NCBI RefSeq assembly: GCF_004798865.1
Contig: NW_025335268.1
Coordinates: 81,370,468-81,434,467, forward strand
Source of the DNA: Varanus komodoensis
Taxonomy: Eukaryota; Chordata; Lepidosauria; Squamata; Varanidae
Length of the DNA: 64,000 nt
Reading direction: 5' to 3'
Shown here one piece after another: positions 14,346-26,645 of this stretch; the stretch's first letter is position 1; the number at the start of each line of letters is the position of its first letter. The notes under the pieces are model-generated. The model was not told the DNA's origin. It saw only the letters and a list, made by a program, of their open reading frames with translations, and did not search any database. A program made the translations under genes and the position numbers.

Positions 14346-14520
14346 GGGATGTAATTTAGTGGTATAGCACATGCTTTACATGCAGAAGGTTCAGTTTCCA
14401 GCATTTCCAGGTAAAGCTAGGAAAGACTCCTGCCTGGAACCCTGGAGAGTCACTGCCAGGCCATGGTGGGATAGTTGGACCAGTGGTGTGGTCTGCTATA
14501 AGACAGTTCTCTGTGTTGCT
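14346..14520 (+). mobile_element. tRNA-derived SINE with CR1/LINE-type tail
   Basis: The head 'GGGATGTAATTTAGTGGTAT agcacatgctttacatgcagaaggttcagtttcc' is a tRNA-like promoter region: A box near the TAGTGG core and B box as a changed GGTTCAATCC. The body has 'ctggaaccctggagagtcactgcc'. The 3' part 'ggaccagtggtgtggtctgctataagacag' matches the GATGGACCAATGGTCTGA and TATAAGGCAG tail I recall for this squamate SINE. Single-base changes throughout show an old copy. Confidence 0.75.
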
Positions 14521-15904
14521 CCGCAGTCCCATTGGGAACCAGCCACTTTCAGATTTTCACACCACCCTTCCAAAAGCCCCCATATCTCCCCATTAAGGTG
14601 GCTGAACCTCTTTTCTGCCTCCATGGTCAAAACAAATCATTCTTTTGAACTGCTTAACAGCCTTCATGGGAATAAAACATACTTATTTTACAGTAAGAAC
14701 ATGTGCATCAAATTTCTCCATGAACTTCTAGAATCTCTTTCCTTTGCAATGAATATAAGTAAAATTTGACTCAAGATAAATTAAGGTGCATTTATTTTCA
14801 GAATTCTTACCATGCTATCAGTCAGTCTCAAAATCTGTCCCTATCTGCCCTATCACTGCTTACTTATGAATGTTGACTCCATTTATAAGCATTATATGAT
14901 CTATTCAAGTGGGGTGTGGATAACTGACCACGTTCAATATCATAAACAGAACTTCAGAGCTGTTCAGAATAAAGGTATATTGAAGAATAATCCCAATTAT
15001 AGATGCTTTTTGGCATGGGATGCCATAAACACATTTTGTGCTTGCCTAAAGGCTTCTGCACATAAGGACATTAATGTGCTGCTTATTCCATTTTCATTGA
15101 AGGAGGAAAAATGCGTCATTTATATGTTGCATTTCTCTGCCTTTCTATGTATTCTATAAACTAACCACAAGGTTGCATACTGTAAAGTCTTCTCACAAGA
15201 CTTTTTTTCTGAAATGTGGGTTACAATTTCATACCAGACTTTCCTGGTTCAAATCAAGCAAACAACAACACAGACACAAACACAAACAAACAACACCTGC
15301 TGAAAAGCTTGGAAAACATGGGAGAGGTCCAGCAGATGTTAAACATCAACATTGTGAAAAGGCCCCACAAATTACCAGGAGTGAGGGATCCAAGACCACC
15401 ATAAATGTGTCATGTAGAGAAGACTAGTATCTTTGATGTACATACCTATATATGGACTCCAGTGCCTTAAGCAAAATGTGCCACACTTTCAGTGCCTCTA
15501 AGACTAAGATGGGAACAGGAAGAAGCGAGAGTATCAAACCCATTATGGATTTGCTTTAGTGCCCTAAAATTAGGGCCCTGAGTTGCCTTTAAAAGATGTG
15601 CTTTATAAATATTTATTTCAAGCCAATCCATGTGGCTGCATTCATTCATTTCAACACTGGAGAAAGCTTGTGGCTGTTTCTGATATCAAAGGGAACAGAG
15701 CAGCCCCTACTCATGCAGAACATTTTCTGCAGATTAAAGTCACTATATGCCAAATACGCTGCTTAGGTCTCAACCAAACCAAGCTTTAAAGGGAGATGCT
15801 TTCATATTCAGGAAGGAAAGCAACAGAATTTGCCTTAAAATCATTACTGGCCAAGATAGACTGCCTTGGCCTAAGGCTATTTCCCATGATCCTAAGACTG
15901 TTCT
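14521..15904 (+). other. NLGN4X: Intron stretch without recognised gene
   Basis: No exon, RNA gene or clear repeat is visible. A CAAACA/ACAAAC-rich patch lies at about 15258-15295. Confidence 0.35.
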
Positions 15905-16030
15905 TTTCCCAACGTTGCGCTCCCCAGATGTTTGGGACTTCAGGGCCAAACAGGCATGGCTAATGCCAGAAATGCTGGGTGTTGTAGTTAATCCCTGGAA
16001 GGCACCAAGTTGGACAAGTTTGTTCATGAA
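15905..16030 (+). mobile_element. Palindromic hAT-type MITE remnant
   Basis: The text 'ctccccagatgtttgggact ... ggcatggctaatgccagaaatgctgggtgttgtagtt ... ggcaccaagttgg' follows the common palindromic element whose arms read CCAGATGTTG..GACT and AGTTGTAGTYCAACATCTGG. It is degenerate, with approximate ends and no clear 8-bp target duplication. Confidence 0.5.
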
Positions 16031-16185
16031 GTTCCTTCAAAACATGGAAAGTGATAAAGAAGATCACTTTCGTTGTCTCTACTATCAACCTCTGTATCTT
16101 AATGTGGAGGCTGAAATATACTACAGCATGGATAGCATTCAAAATTCTTCACAGAATGAGAAAAGTTGTGCTAAAGTTTTACACG

Positions 16186-17005
16186 TATTTATTTATTTAT
16201 TTATTAAAACATTTCTATGCCGCCCCATTCGCCGAAGCCTCGGGGCGGCTTACAACATAAAATTAAAATACAAGAAATAACAACATAAAATAAGTCACCC
16301 TGGCCAGATAAAATAAGCAAATAATATTAACAATTAAAATGACACTTAAATAAAAAGGTCTTCGCCTGGCGCCGAAAAACAAATAACGACGGCGCCAGGC
16401 GGACCTCTCTGGGGAGCGCATTCCATAGATTGGGCGCCACCACAGAGAAAGCCCTCCTCCGAGTACCTACCGTCCTAATTTCTTTCACGGAGGGTTCCTG
16501 GAGAAGGGCCTCTCCCGCAGATCTCAAGGGGCGGGCGGGCGGGCATATATGGATGTAAGCGCACCTTCAGGTAACCAGGACCCAAGCCATTTAGGGCTTT
16601 ATAGGTCATCACCAACACCTTGAATTGGGCCCAGACTTCAATGGGAAGCCAGTGAAGCTGACAGAGGACTGGAGTCATGTGAACATAACGCCCAGTCCCC
16701 GTCAGCAGCCTGGCAGCTCTATTTTGAACCAATTGAAGTATCTGTACCGTCCTCAAGGGTAGCCCCACGTAGAGCGCGTTACAGAAGACAAGGCGGGAAG
16801 TCACCAGCGTGTGTGTCGCTGTCGCCAGGCAGTCGTACTCTAGGTAGGGGCGCAGTTGATGAATCAGCCGAAGCTGAAGGAAAGTGCTCCTCGCCACTGC
16901 TGTCACCTGAGCTTCCAATGAAAGCTCCGGGTCGAGGAGCACTCCCAGGCTGTGGACCTTGTCCCTAAGAGGGAGTGCAACCCCATTCAGGACTAGGTTC
17001 AATTC
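16186..17005 (-). mobile_element. L2-clade LINE, ORF2 C-terminal region and 3' UTR
   Basis: On the minus strand, from 17002 downward, a frame reads SLGVLLDPELSLEAQV, later CNALYVGLPLRTVQILQLVQ, NRAARLLTGTGRY, LHWLPIEVWAQFKVLVMTYK and ALNGLGPGYLK. This is the post-fingers and thumb region of L2-type reverse transcriptases. It continues in another frame with GEALLQEPSVKEIRTVGTRR and LWNALPREVRLAPS. The switch lies at a GGGC run near 16525-16545, so one indel there breaks an otherwise readable frame. The 3' UTR holds GCCGCCCCGAGGCTTCGGCG and ends in (AAAT)n. It is 5'-truncated, antisense to NLGN4, GC-richer than its surroundings and fairly young. Confidence 0.9.
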
Positions 17006-18539
17006 ACATATAATCCCACTTGGATCCCTCTACACACTGAAGCAATACATGAAGGGACTACTCCGCTTCCTCTTTTTCCCTGCTTAGCCAAATTCCAGAA
17101 AGATCATGAGACATATACATCACTGTCTTCAAGTAGTGATGTTTGAAAGCGATAAGGAAACAATGAAAATCATGATGGTGATGATGATGGTGATGGTGAC
17201 CACCACAACAATGATAATACTATTCTACTGTAGTTCTATAACTGTTTAAATGGACTCTTCAGTTAGGGCATTATTTTAAAATTGTAGTTATGCTTGTTTT
17301 CAGAAGTGCATGAAGGGATTTATGGATTGTAGGTGGCTGTGGAGTTTCTGATTATCCAGGTTTTCAAGATTGTTCTGGCCTGCTCTTCAGTGTCTCTCAA
17401 AAACGTAATCTTGCAGAAAAGAAAGACTTTATAAATTATCCAGCCATCAATCTTCCTTTCACAGTTACCTAAGTCTGTGATGACCAGAAGGCAGTTATGC
17501 AGGGAATCTTGTGTCAGGCGCTTGAAACTTAATGACCATCTTATTTTGTGAGGCTTCCCCCTTGTACAGTTATGCTCTCTCTCTCTTTCTCTCTCTCTGA
17601 AAGATACAATAACCTGATTAAAGTATGGATTTTTAAAGCCATTTTTGCATGATTTGGAAGACCTCACAGAGTGCAAAGGAGATGGTCCATGCCACAAGGC
17701 ATGTAAAGCAGATTACTTGTTGGAAGTGACAAGCTTCTCATAGCAAATTTCATGTAAGCATATTTCTAGCTACAGCTTTAAAAGCCTAAGTGGCAGCTGT
17801 CATTTTTTTCCCTTACAGTTTTTATTTTAATCAGGAGGGATGCTGGAGGGGATGCTGGGAATTTTCACTTAGCTGCATTGTGGCATGAAACGTCAATTCA
17901 TCAAAATGTATATTCTGATAATAAAAAGGGGGTTATAACTGTCCCAATCTCAGCTTTGGGATAATGTTATCTAAAATAAATCATTCTTCCACCTTTACCT
18001 CAGAAAATAAGTAGTATTATTTCCAAGTGCCTAACAATGTTACTACATATCCCAAATCACTGTCAAAAGCATAATAGGGCTTCAGTGCTATTTGGCTGAA
18101 CTCTTGGTTTACACTTGATTTTAGGCAACTTTCAAAGAAAGTAAAAGGTTTTAGAGCCATTTCCACTATAGAAACCTGTCAGAGAAAGATGAAACATATG
18201 GAAATAACAGTAACAAAAAACCTCTCCCACCTTTAGAGGCATCACTAGGAACAAAGAAGGGCCTGCCGTCATGGCTGTAAGGTTGTCGTGCCGCATAATA
18301 TTTCTTCCAGGAGCTTGGCTGATACAAATTCTGATGTTATTTCAGTGCTGGGAAAGAGTAGGAAAACCTTTCTAGGTATTTTTATTAATTGTGACTTGCT
18401 TGCCCCTCCTGCCTGTTTTCTTATGCAATTTGTTGCACTCACATAACTGTCACAGCTTCAATGCTGTTTTTTTTTTTTGTTCTGCAATGTATTCATTTAT
18501 TGAGTTTAAGAATGGCCAGATCAGTGTCTTTACTTGTTT
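17006..18539 (+). other. NLGN4X: Intron stretch without recognised gene
   Basis: It contains a GATGGTGATGATG-type run near 17172-17203, a CT-rich run at 17575-17599 and a poly(T) near 18467-18478. No gene is supportable. Confidence 0.4.
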
Positions 18540-19270
18540 TGTGTAATTCTAGGAAGATGTTTGGATGTCAGGATATTAATCTCTAAATTAAAATATTTTG
18601 TTATTATTTGAAACATTAGCATTTGTGCCCACAGACTCAACCAAGTGGGATATGAGTGCAACACCTCTCCCCTGGCTAAGCACCCCAGCAACTGGTGTAC
18701 CAAGGCTACTGCTTCTAATACCAGGGGCAGCATATAGCCATCAGGGCTAGTCATTGATAGCTGACTCGTCCATGAATTTGTCAAATGTCCTTTTAAACCC
18801 ATCAAAATTCGTGTAATCACTATATTTCCTGGAAGTGAAATCCATAGTTTAACTATGTGGTATATGAAGACCTACTTTTATCAGTCCTTTTTCTCAACTT
18901 AATGGAATGGTCCTGGGTTCTAGTAATATGAGAAAAGGGAAAAAGATCTCCTTCTCCACTTTCTCCATACCATTCTTCATACCTCTGTCATATGCCCCCA
19001 TATTTGCTTTTCTCCCCGCTAAATGAAATCATTTTGGCTGTTCTAACCCTTTTTCCCAGTGGAGTTGCTCCGACCCCTTGATCATTTTAGTTGCCCTTGC
19101 ACTTTCCCCAAATCTACAAAATCCTCTTTTAGGTGCAGCAATTAGAACTGTAGACGGTATTCTACATGCAGTTCAACAGCTTGTTTATATAAGGACAGTA
19201 TGCTATTGGCAGTTTTATTTTTATTTCTTTTCCTGGAATTTTCAGAAATTTATTAACTTTCAGTTTGTTG
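18540..19270 (-). mobile_element. CR1-clade LINE, ORF2 C-terminus and 3' UTR, degraded
   Basis: Read on the minus strand, the stretch matches the amniote CR1-like tail: 'gcagttctaattgctgcacc', then '...caagggcaactaaaatgatca', 'catatgacagaggtatgaa', 'ttaaactatggatttcacttcc', 'ttaaaaggacatttgacaaattcatgga', and 'cagttgctggggtgcttagcc'. This order (KVQ.RAT.MI, RG.MI.VY, WN.LP, then UTR) is that of CR1 elements. Many indels show age. It is antisense to NLGN4; the limit near 19270 is approximate. Confidence 0.75.
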
Positions 19271-22200
19271 GTAAGGTTAAGAACTTAATTCTTTGTCAGC
19301 ACAAATTCTGCCTTAATTCAAACTCTGCTTATGAAAGCATTAGTTCAAGTACAGGTATCTGTCCTGTTACTTCCACGATGAAAGAAATTCATTCAGCTTC
19401 TCCAGAATCTTCTTAACCTCCTTTAATGCTCCTTTAATTCTATTATCATACAGTGGTCCAACAGTCTCTCTACTTGTTTATTGCTTCTGATATATTTAAA
19501 GAACTCTTCATTGTTGGCTGTGTTGTTGCCAGCTATATGTCCCTCGAGATTCTATTTTGCGTCTTGATTTTGTTTGCATCTTCATTGTGCAAGTTTCTAC
19601 TCTCTTTTGTTTTCCTCATTTGAACATATTCTGAAGGAAGCTTCTTTTCTCTAATAGCTTCCTTGACAGTCTTGTTGTCCGAATGGGGAGCTTTTCTAGT
19701 AGACATGAGTATGAATGTGCTATGAATAACCATTGATCTTGCAGACTTTATCAGCAAAATAATAGTGATACTCCGACAAACCAGTGAGTAATGTTCATAT
19801 TCCAGTATGCTGAAGTGTTTTCATAAACATATGCTATCTTGAATGGTCACCCATGCATTTCCAGTAAAAACAAAAGGAAAAGGCACCCAAAAGATGACAA
19901 AAGGAAGCACAGATTTACATAAATATCCATGTATGTGCGCAATGATTAGTAAGTATAGATGCAAATTTAGAACACATTAATAGAGATGCAATACCCTAGC
20001 TAGGGAAATTGTGACCAGGAGACTTCCATGTAGGTTCTGTTGATGTGTGACTACAAAACTCAGTTCTTCGTTCTTAGGGTGCTTTTTCTTTAAACTAGAT
20101 TTGGATGAGAGAACCCTTCAACAGAGAACATTTTCAGGCAGAAGGGTCTTTTCTGACAACCCTCTCCCCTTGTGTTAAGCAAGAACCGTATTTACTTAAA
20201 GGAGCAGTTGGAGCCTAAATCCACTACATGCCTCTTATGTGGATCAGGAGCCTATACCTACTCCCTGCCCCAAATCCAGATTTGATTTTTTGCACTAAAC
20301 ATAGTATTTACAGTAAAATGTATCTTCAGATCCAGACCTGTGTTGCACCAGCTGCAAATCATTCAAAATAAAAGTGGCAGCACTTTATTTTTTATTGTCT
20401 GTCCAACATAATGTTTAGATTGGCCCTTAAGGTCATATAACACCACATGATTGTTTCACAAGGAATTAATCAATGGCTATGCATTACCTCAATAAAATTT
20501 AGTGTTCAAAGGAGCTAGCATTTGAAAATAGAACATCATCAAATGATTAAACAGTAAGCCTAATTTACAATCCATAGTATTGTGGGTTCTTAAACCAAAG
20601 CTATCCCATATTCACTAATAAAGTTAACATGATTTATTCCTACTGTACTTGTGTTTTGTTTTGTTTCTCTGTCCTTGACCAAGCTCTTGCATTTGGTAAA
20701 ATGAGAAACTCTATTCTGGTTCTAACATAAACACACATTAAGCCATAAGGAAAATGACTCTACTGGGAGAACTCTTGATTAAGTCTATTGATTAGTGGCA
20801 TGTGCCATTGATAAAGCAATGTAATTTAAATAGGCCATCTCAGCAGGAACTTAACTATGCTCATGGGTGTAATAGCCACATTTAAGATCTTGTCAGCCTT
20901 CTGGTAGGCAAGTTGTAGTTTTCTCAAGTGAATTTTCTCTCCAGATGAAACTGAAGGTCATAAGGAATGCATTATATCTCTTACATTAAATATTGCTCCC
21001 TGTTCCAGCTGAAAAATAATAATTTATTCATCCAAGTTATTAACTTTCATATATTCTTACAGAGTGAAAACTTTCTTTGTAAGATTGGCCCTGAACTGGG
21101 TAATACAATCCACATGTTGACTGTTTCTGCTGTACGTGTACTACTTGCTGGATGAGTAGCCACAGGTGTAAATAGTGAATACATCCAAATTAGACTTCAC
21201 ATCAGTGTGTGGCTGCTGTCTTTCTTAAATTGTTTTCAATAGGATGCACACTTGACCCACGTTCTTGCACAATGGCTAAATAAAAGGAATAAAAGAAATA
21301 TTCACTGCCCACAAGGTCTTGTTTGGATGCAGATTCAGCACTTCAGATGAAGCCCCTTCAACAGAACAATTATATGCATTAGGGAATATGTGCACACAAA
21401 TGAAAAGATTTCTGTCCAGAATTATTTCTTTTAACATCTCAAGGTTATGCAGAAAAAGGATACATGAACTTAATTTTAAAAAGCCCCTCAGCAATCTCGG
21501 AAATACTGAGACAGACAGATCTTTCTGTACTTCAGTACAAACACTGCACCATCAACCATATTCGATAACAGATAAGCTACCATTCTGAAGAACAGTTGGA
21601 TCACTCTGTTTCTTTTATGTCCCAGTAAAACCTTATTTACTGACTTGTGCTTATTTTCCAAAACATTAATTCCTACCTCCTATGCCTTTCCCTTAATATA
21701 GACGCTTCTTTCTTGGAGATAATGTTGTGACAAACAAGATTAGCCAAACTAATATATTAATATAAGATACATTAGACAATTGGAGAATCTCATGACAATT
21801 TGACACACTTGTTGAAACTAAACAAGGGTGAGACTGACAGGAAGTTCTTCTTTGCAACTGTTATGTGGAAAAGGAAATTATTTCTACATCCAATGCTTGC
21901 CCAACATATTTTCATAATGCTGACTCAAAAATATCAGTGCCATACATGTTTCTAATGTGATTGCATAGGCTAAAGTGAGACAGCTTTGAACCTATAGCTG
22001 TCATCTCTGTATTATTATCTTCTGTTCTGGGGAGCAGAAGATGCTATGACTCAATGAGGTTCAACACTTGTTGGGAAATAGAACGTGCAAATGAATCTTA
22101 CAACAAAATTGCAGAATATGGAAATCTTGGAGTGTGAAATCTTTTTGTGTTCAGGGTTTCATTAAGCTAGTCATGCCTTCTTTTAGGGAACTGGTCAATA

Positions 22201-23479
22201 TTCAGCACCCATTGAATCAACATGGACAAAGAGAAAGATAGAATGAAGCGCACCCCCCCATCCCATGTACACACATACATGCACACAACCAGGGTGGAAA
22301 ACTACATATAAACCTATCCTGGAGGACTCTATAGGTGATCACATTCATTTACTTGAAAGGGACTCATTATACATAAATAGCCTACACGTTTCAATGATCA
22401 TGTCTTCTGGGACTGAAGTTGTTCCCTAATTGTAAATCTAAACACATACCCTGTGGTACTATCTCATTCTTTTATTTTTTACTCTGAATTTTGATAACTC
22501 ACAACAAATACTAAAAACCACAAAAGATTTTCTCATAGCATTTGACTATATCTATGTATGCATAGTGTATGTGTATATGTGTGTATATATATATACTATG
22601 CATAGTATATCTTTGCATAGTATATATGTGTGTGCGTGTGTGCGCGTGTGACAGGAAATGCTACTCTTTTTCAGCATAATTTTGCATAAGGCTCAACAAA
22701 GGCTGGCAAACTGTCTATGTAAGTTGCCCATTTGTAGATTACACCTGGCTTGTGGTAAGCCTGAGTAGCCTAGAATGACCCTCTCAAGAACATATTAACT
22801 CGCTCTTACACTGGTCTCTACCCTTTTTTCAATCAGCTGCAAGTCTCTACTGAAGCTAAAAGTCAGGTTATCTGGCATTTCAATGCAGATGTCCTAGAGC
22901 ACTCATCTCAAGCCACTGTCAAGGAACCTAGTAAATGAAGAATCTTCTTTAATCTATCTCAGATCTGAGACAAAATTATTCTTCAAATTCTACGTAAGTG
23001 GGAGGGGACCAGAGGAGATATACTTCATTGGAAAAGGAAGTTGAGGATTGTTCTTTTTCAGTACAGGTGCTCAGAATATCTCTCTCAGGCAGTAGGGTTT
23101 TATGTTGACACCAGAGGAGATTCCACCAAGGTTTTTGTTTGGCACAGATACTGATTATAGATTGCCCAAAAAGGGGGAGGGAAAGACTTGTCATGGGAAC
23201 CAGGAGAAGATCACCATGGAAATAATACATCTTCAAAAACCCAGGTAGGAAACTTGTGCAGGACTGTGTTAGCTCTCCTGTCTTTTCTATTTGGTGTGTC
23301 AGTTGTCTCTGAACTACTACTTGAAATATATTATTGCTTTATCATCTGTAACAGGCCAACCTTTTTTCTAATTCGGTACATTTTTCTGAATGCCTAATCA
23401 TTTTATAATCATATTTTCCCCAAAAATCCAGATCATGTGTTTTGGGGGTTTAAATACTGAAAGGGTAAACCATGTTATT
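19271..23479 (+). other. NLGN4X: Intron stretch without recognised gene
   Basis: No exon or named repeat is supportable. Low-complexity TG/TA sequence lies at about 22556-22651, including a perfect AT-rich palindrome at 22591-22610. Confidence 0.4.
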
Positions 23480-25960
23480 AATCGTATTGCTAAATGCTAA
23501 TTTAACACCGAAGTTGCACTTAATATGCTGAGCAAAGCCCGTAACCTAGCTCTGCTTACTGAAAGGCACAAGACCCTCAGCAGGAGAAATCCCAGTAAGA
23601 TCCTTGACCTATCATTTCTAAGACACCAAATGTGTTTGGGAATGAGGAGAATGAACTTGTTCTTCTGGTATAGGTCATGTGCCTACAGTCAGGGTCCCTG
23701 CAGGGACCATGTCACCTCATACTTAAAGACCATTTGTTCAAACATTGAAAGCTTTAAGTTCTCATTTCTTTGTGCTATGGAAGGTGACTGTTTATTCTCC
23801 CAATGTTGTAATATTAGTCTTTTAGCTGCCAAAAAGATGCAGATAATTAATTTGTATTAAGTTCAAAGAAGCTGGTTTGTAACTGCTGAAAACATGCACA
23901 ACAGTAAACATTGAAGAATTTTCCATCACAAAGTTTATCTGTTTTATTACCTCCTCCCAAAAAGAGACAGCCATTGGGTATTGCCAAAAGCCAAAGTAAG
24001 AAGAGAATTAACTGTGGTTACAGCTCCTACAGTAGACTGGTTTACTCTTACTAAAACAATACTACATTGTGAATATATTGGACACCCCAAGTTTTTGCTG
24101 AATTAGATGTAACCGGATACTTAGCTTACTTACGAATTAATAAATATAAGCCTGGATGGTGGATTGATACAGCTGCCCAGTCTGTAATTCCAATGGCAAA
24201 GGGTGCTTTGAAGCTGTAAAAGCATCAGAACCAAGCAATTCAAGCATTGTTTCTGTTGCATGTATTGCCATCCAGCTGTAGCTGCCAAATCATATTTCGC
24301 ACACAAAGTAGAAAATGGCAGGATATTGCTATTCAGACCCACTAGCTGAGCTAGCATAAAAATCAGCTTATTCATACAGGTACCAAACAAACATTTTAAT
24401 ATCACTTTTTAAAACTGGTTTTTCCCATAAAGTTAATTTTGCATGTGAAAATAGATAACTTATAGAACATACAGTATAATACCAGGTTTAACACTTCATT
24501 TACCTCCATAATTGTAGTAGTACACTGTTCATTTTAGTATACCAGGAACTAAATGCAGTCCATCTGCAGTGGGAATCCAAACTGGGAAAACGGGGGAAAA
24601 TTGACACGAAAGAGGAAATAAATACATAGCCCACTCTGAAATTTTACTATCTCTGCTGTACAGTTTTGGACAAAATATTAAAAATTGAGGTTATATCTCC
24701 AAAAGAAGTATATGTCTTATCACTGCCATGTTTAATGCCCAATATAAAATTTTGATGTCTTTGTTGTTTGAGCTGATGAACCAAAATCTTACTAGGACAT
24801 TCACAACTTTTCCAATATGCCCTTCCTAAGGCAAAAAAATAAAAAATCTGTGAAATATCATTATTCAGATCATGTTCTACATGCTGTACTCATAATAGAC
24901 TTCTGTAGTTGGACAGGTGGCAAATGGAGTTAGAAGATTTTTCAACCTTTCACTTAGACTTTGTTGCTTTTTTGAAAAGTAGTTTTAATGGGAGGTACAG
25001 GGAAACATTCAGCCTATTATAAATGGGTTTTACTGGCCCTTCACTCAACGGGGTATGAGCTTCCTGTATCTTTCTTAACTTCAAAATACGTACATGGTTC
25101 AGCAAAGTCTGATTTTTAACAGCTCATCATTTTACAAAGAACCATTAAAATGTCGCAGACCAGTGGGACTCTACTGGAGCATGATCTGAAATCGCTAATG
25201 TTTCAATCTTGTATTCTCTAATTTAAATTAGCAAGGGTGTAGAAACAAAAACAAAAAAGTCTAAGTGAAAGCAGTTATGATGGATAGAGAAAACAGATGT
25301 AAAATCTCTTTTATTTGGATGCCTCATTCTTAAAGGGTCAACAAAGCCAAATTGTCCTATATTGGAGTGAATTGTGGATCTGCTCATTACTTGCCTCTTT
25401 GGAGCCAGAATATTCCTTTCCAGTACAGGTTCTAAGAGCAAATTAAAATCCCTGCCACTACCACCTCAATGATTATACTCAGTATGATCCAATTTATTAA
25501 AACATACATGGAACATCTGGATAATAGTTATAAGGCTCAAGTACATTAAACAAAGCTATTACTTTCTCAATGAATTTTCCAGCAAAAATCTAAACCCTAA
25601 CCATCAAGGTTAATCATAGTCTGTTAAACTGAAAACAAAAGTGATTTATGAATTAAAACTATTACTCCATCAAAGTTTGTCAAAGATTTCATTACCCAGG
25701 CTTCTCCAAACCATTTGTTTTCTTAGCTGGAATGTATCTGCCATCATCAGGTGAACAGCTTGTAAAAAAAAAAAAAAAAAAGCTGCAACATTATCAAATT
25801 TCTTTAGCTGGGAAAGCACTTTTTCTGTTTATTAGGATTCTGCATTCCCTTGATGTTCCAAGTGATCACATTAAATATAAGAAAATACTAAACATATTTG
25901 CCCTTGCACAAATAAAAACCTGGCCCTTTCCACAATGGATACCTATTTCTGCATTCAAAA
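23480..25960 (-). mobile_element. L1-clade LINE, ORF2 remnants (endonuclease and C-terminus), internally deleted
   Basis: On the minus strand near 25800-25870 the frame reads VITWNIKGMQNPNKQKKCF, the start of the L1 ORF2 endonuclease (compare ITxWNVNGLxxPxKR). At about 25230-25400 it reads FGFVDPLRMRHPNKRDFTSV and HLDFFVFVSTPLL, matching the conserved D.WR..HP..R..T and ..R.D(F/Y)F.VS block. Near 23860-23790 AAKRLILQHWENKQSPS matches the ORF2 C-terminal region (AAK..I...WK....P...W). Endonuclease to C-terminus spans about 2.1 kb, against over 3 kb in whole elements, so there is internal loss. Many stops are present. A poly(A) of 18 at 25764-25783 sits inside the endonuclease part. Confidence 0.75.
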
Positions 25961-26057
25961 ATTAAACACAGGAATCCCACATTTCAATCCACCCCCACAA
26001 TTTGTCTAATTCTTACACAATAGAAGGAGGAGGAGGACCCAACCCCCCCATAAAGAG

Positions 26058-26060
<3 letters not shown>

Positions 26061-26106
<46 letters not shown>
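26061..26106 (+). repeat. (GA)n microsatellite up to assembly gap
   Basis: There are 23 GA units, running directly into the gap. Long open frames across it on either strand are artefacts of the repeat. Confidence 0.95.
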
Positions 26107-26206
26107 NNNNNNNNNNNNNNNNNNNNNNNNNNNNNNNNNNNNNNNNNNNNNNNNNNNNNNNNNNNNNNNNNNNNNNNNNNNNNNNNNNNNNNNNNNNNNN
26201 NNNNNN
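26107..26206. other. Assembly gap of 100 N
   Basis: Exactly 100 N, a conventional size for a gap of unknown length. It lies between two different microsatellites, so the missing sequence is probably more repeat. Confidence 0.98.
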
Positions 26207-26296
26207 GAGAATGAGAATGAGAATGAGAATGAGAATGAGAATGAGAATGAGAATGAGAATGAGAATGAGAATGAGAATGAGAATGAGAATGAGAAT
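26207..26296 (+). repeat. (GAGAAT)n hexanucleotide microsatellite
   Basis: Fifteen uninterrupted GAGAAT units follow the gap. The array is perfect, which suggests recent expansion, and probably extends into the gap. Confidence 0.95.
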
Positions 26297-26645
26297 GCAG
26301 CAGGGGAGACTTTTAAGTTCCAGGTTGCACAATCTGTTATATTTTTCCCTGCTCGATCACCAATTACATCCATAAATAGTGAAACCAAATATTAAAAAAT
26401 AAGATAAAAAGCAAGAGAAAAGCTAGCAAGACTTATTCTGCGTTTTAAGATGAGATCACTCTATAAACACATCAATACATGTTTCACATTAGTTGTGCTA
26501 TGAATATAGCATATTCTGTATGGTCTACATATAACACTGAATGGATAAAATGAAGTGGGGGGAAGCTGCCGTATGCTTAGACAGATAATAGGTAGTGATA
26601 CAAGTGGTAAAATGCCTAGAACAGGCTGCATGTCCTGGCTTAAAC

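Noticed and set aside
14346-14400. Functional tRNA gene (tRNA-Ala-like)
   Set aside because: It is continuous with a SINE body and tail, the boxes are mutated, and a tRNA fold is not kept.
15747-16280. 177-residue plus-strand frame, the second longest in the window
   Set aside because: It runs through a MITE remnant into the tail of an antisense L2. No domain is recognisable.
26002-26388. Open frames of RERERE, SLSLSL and SFSFSF type on both strands
   Set aside because: They are translations of the (GA)n and (GAGAAT)n microsatellites and the N gap.
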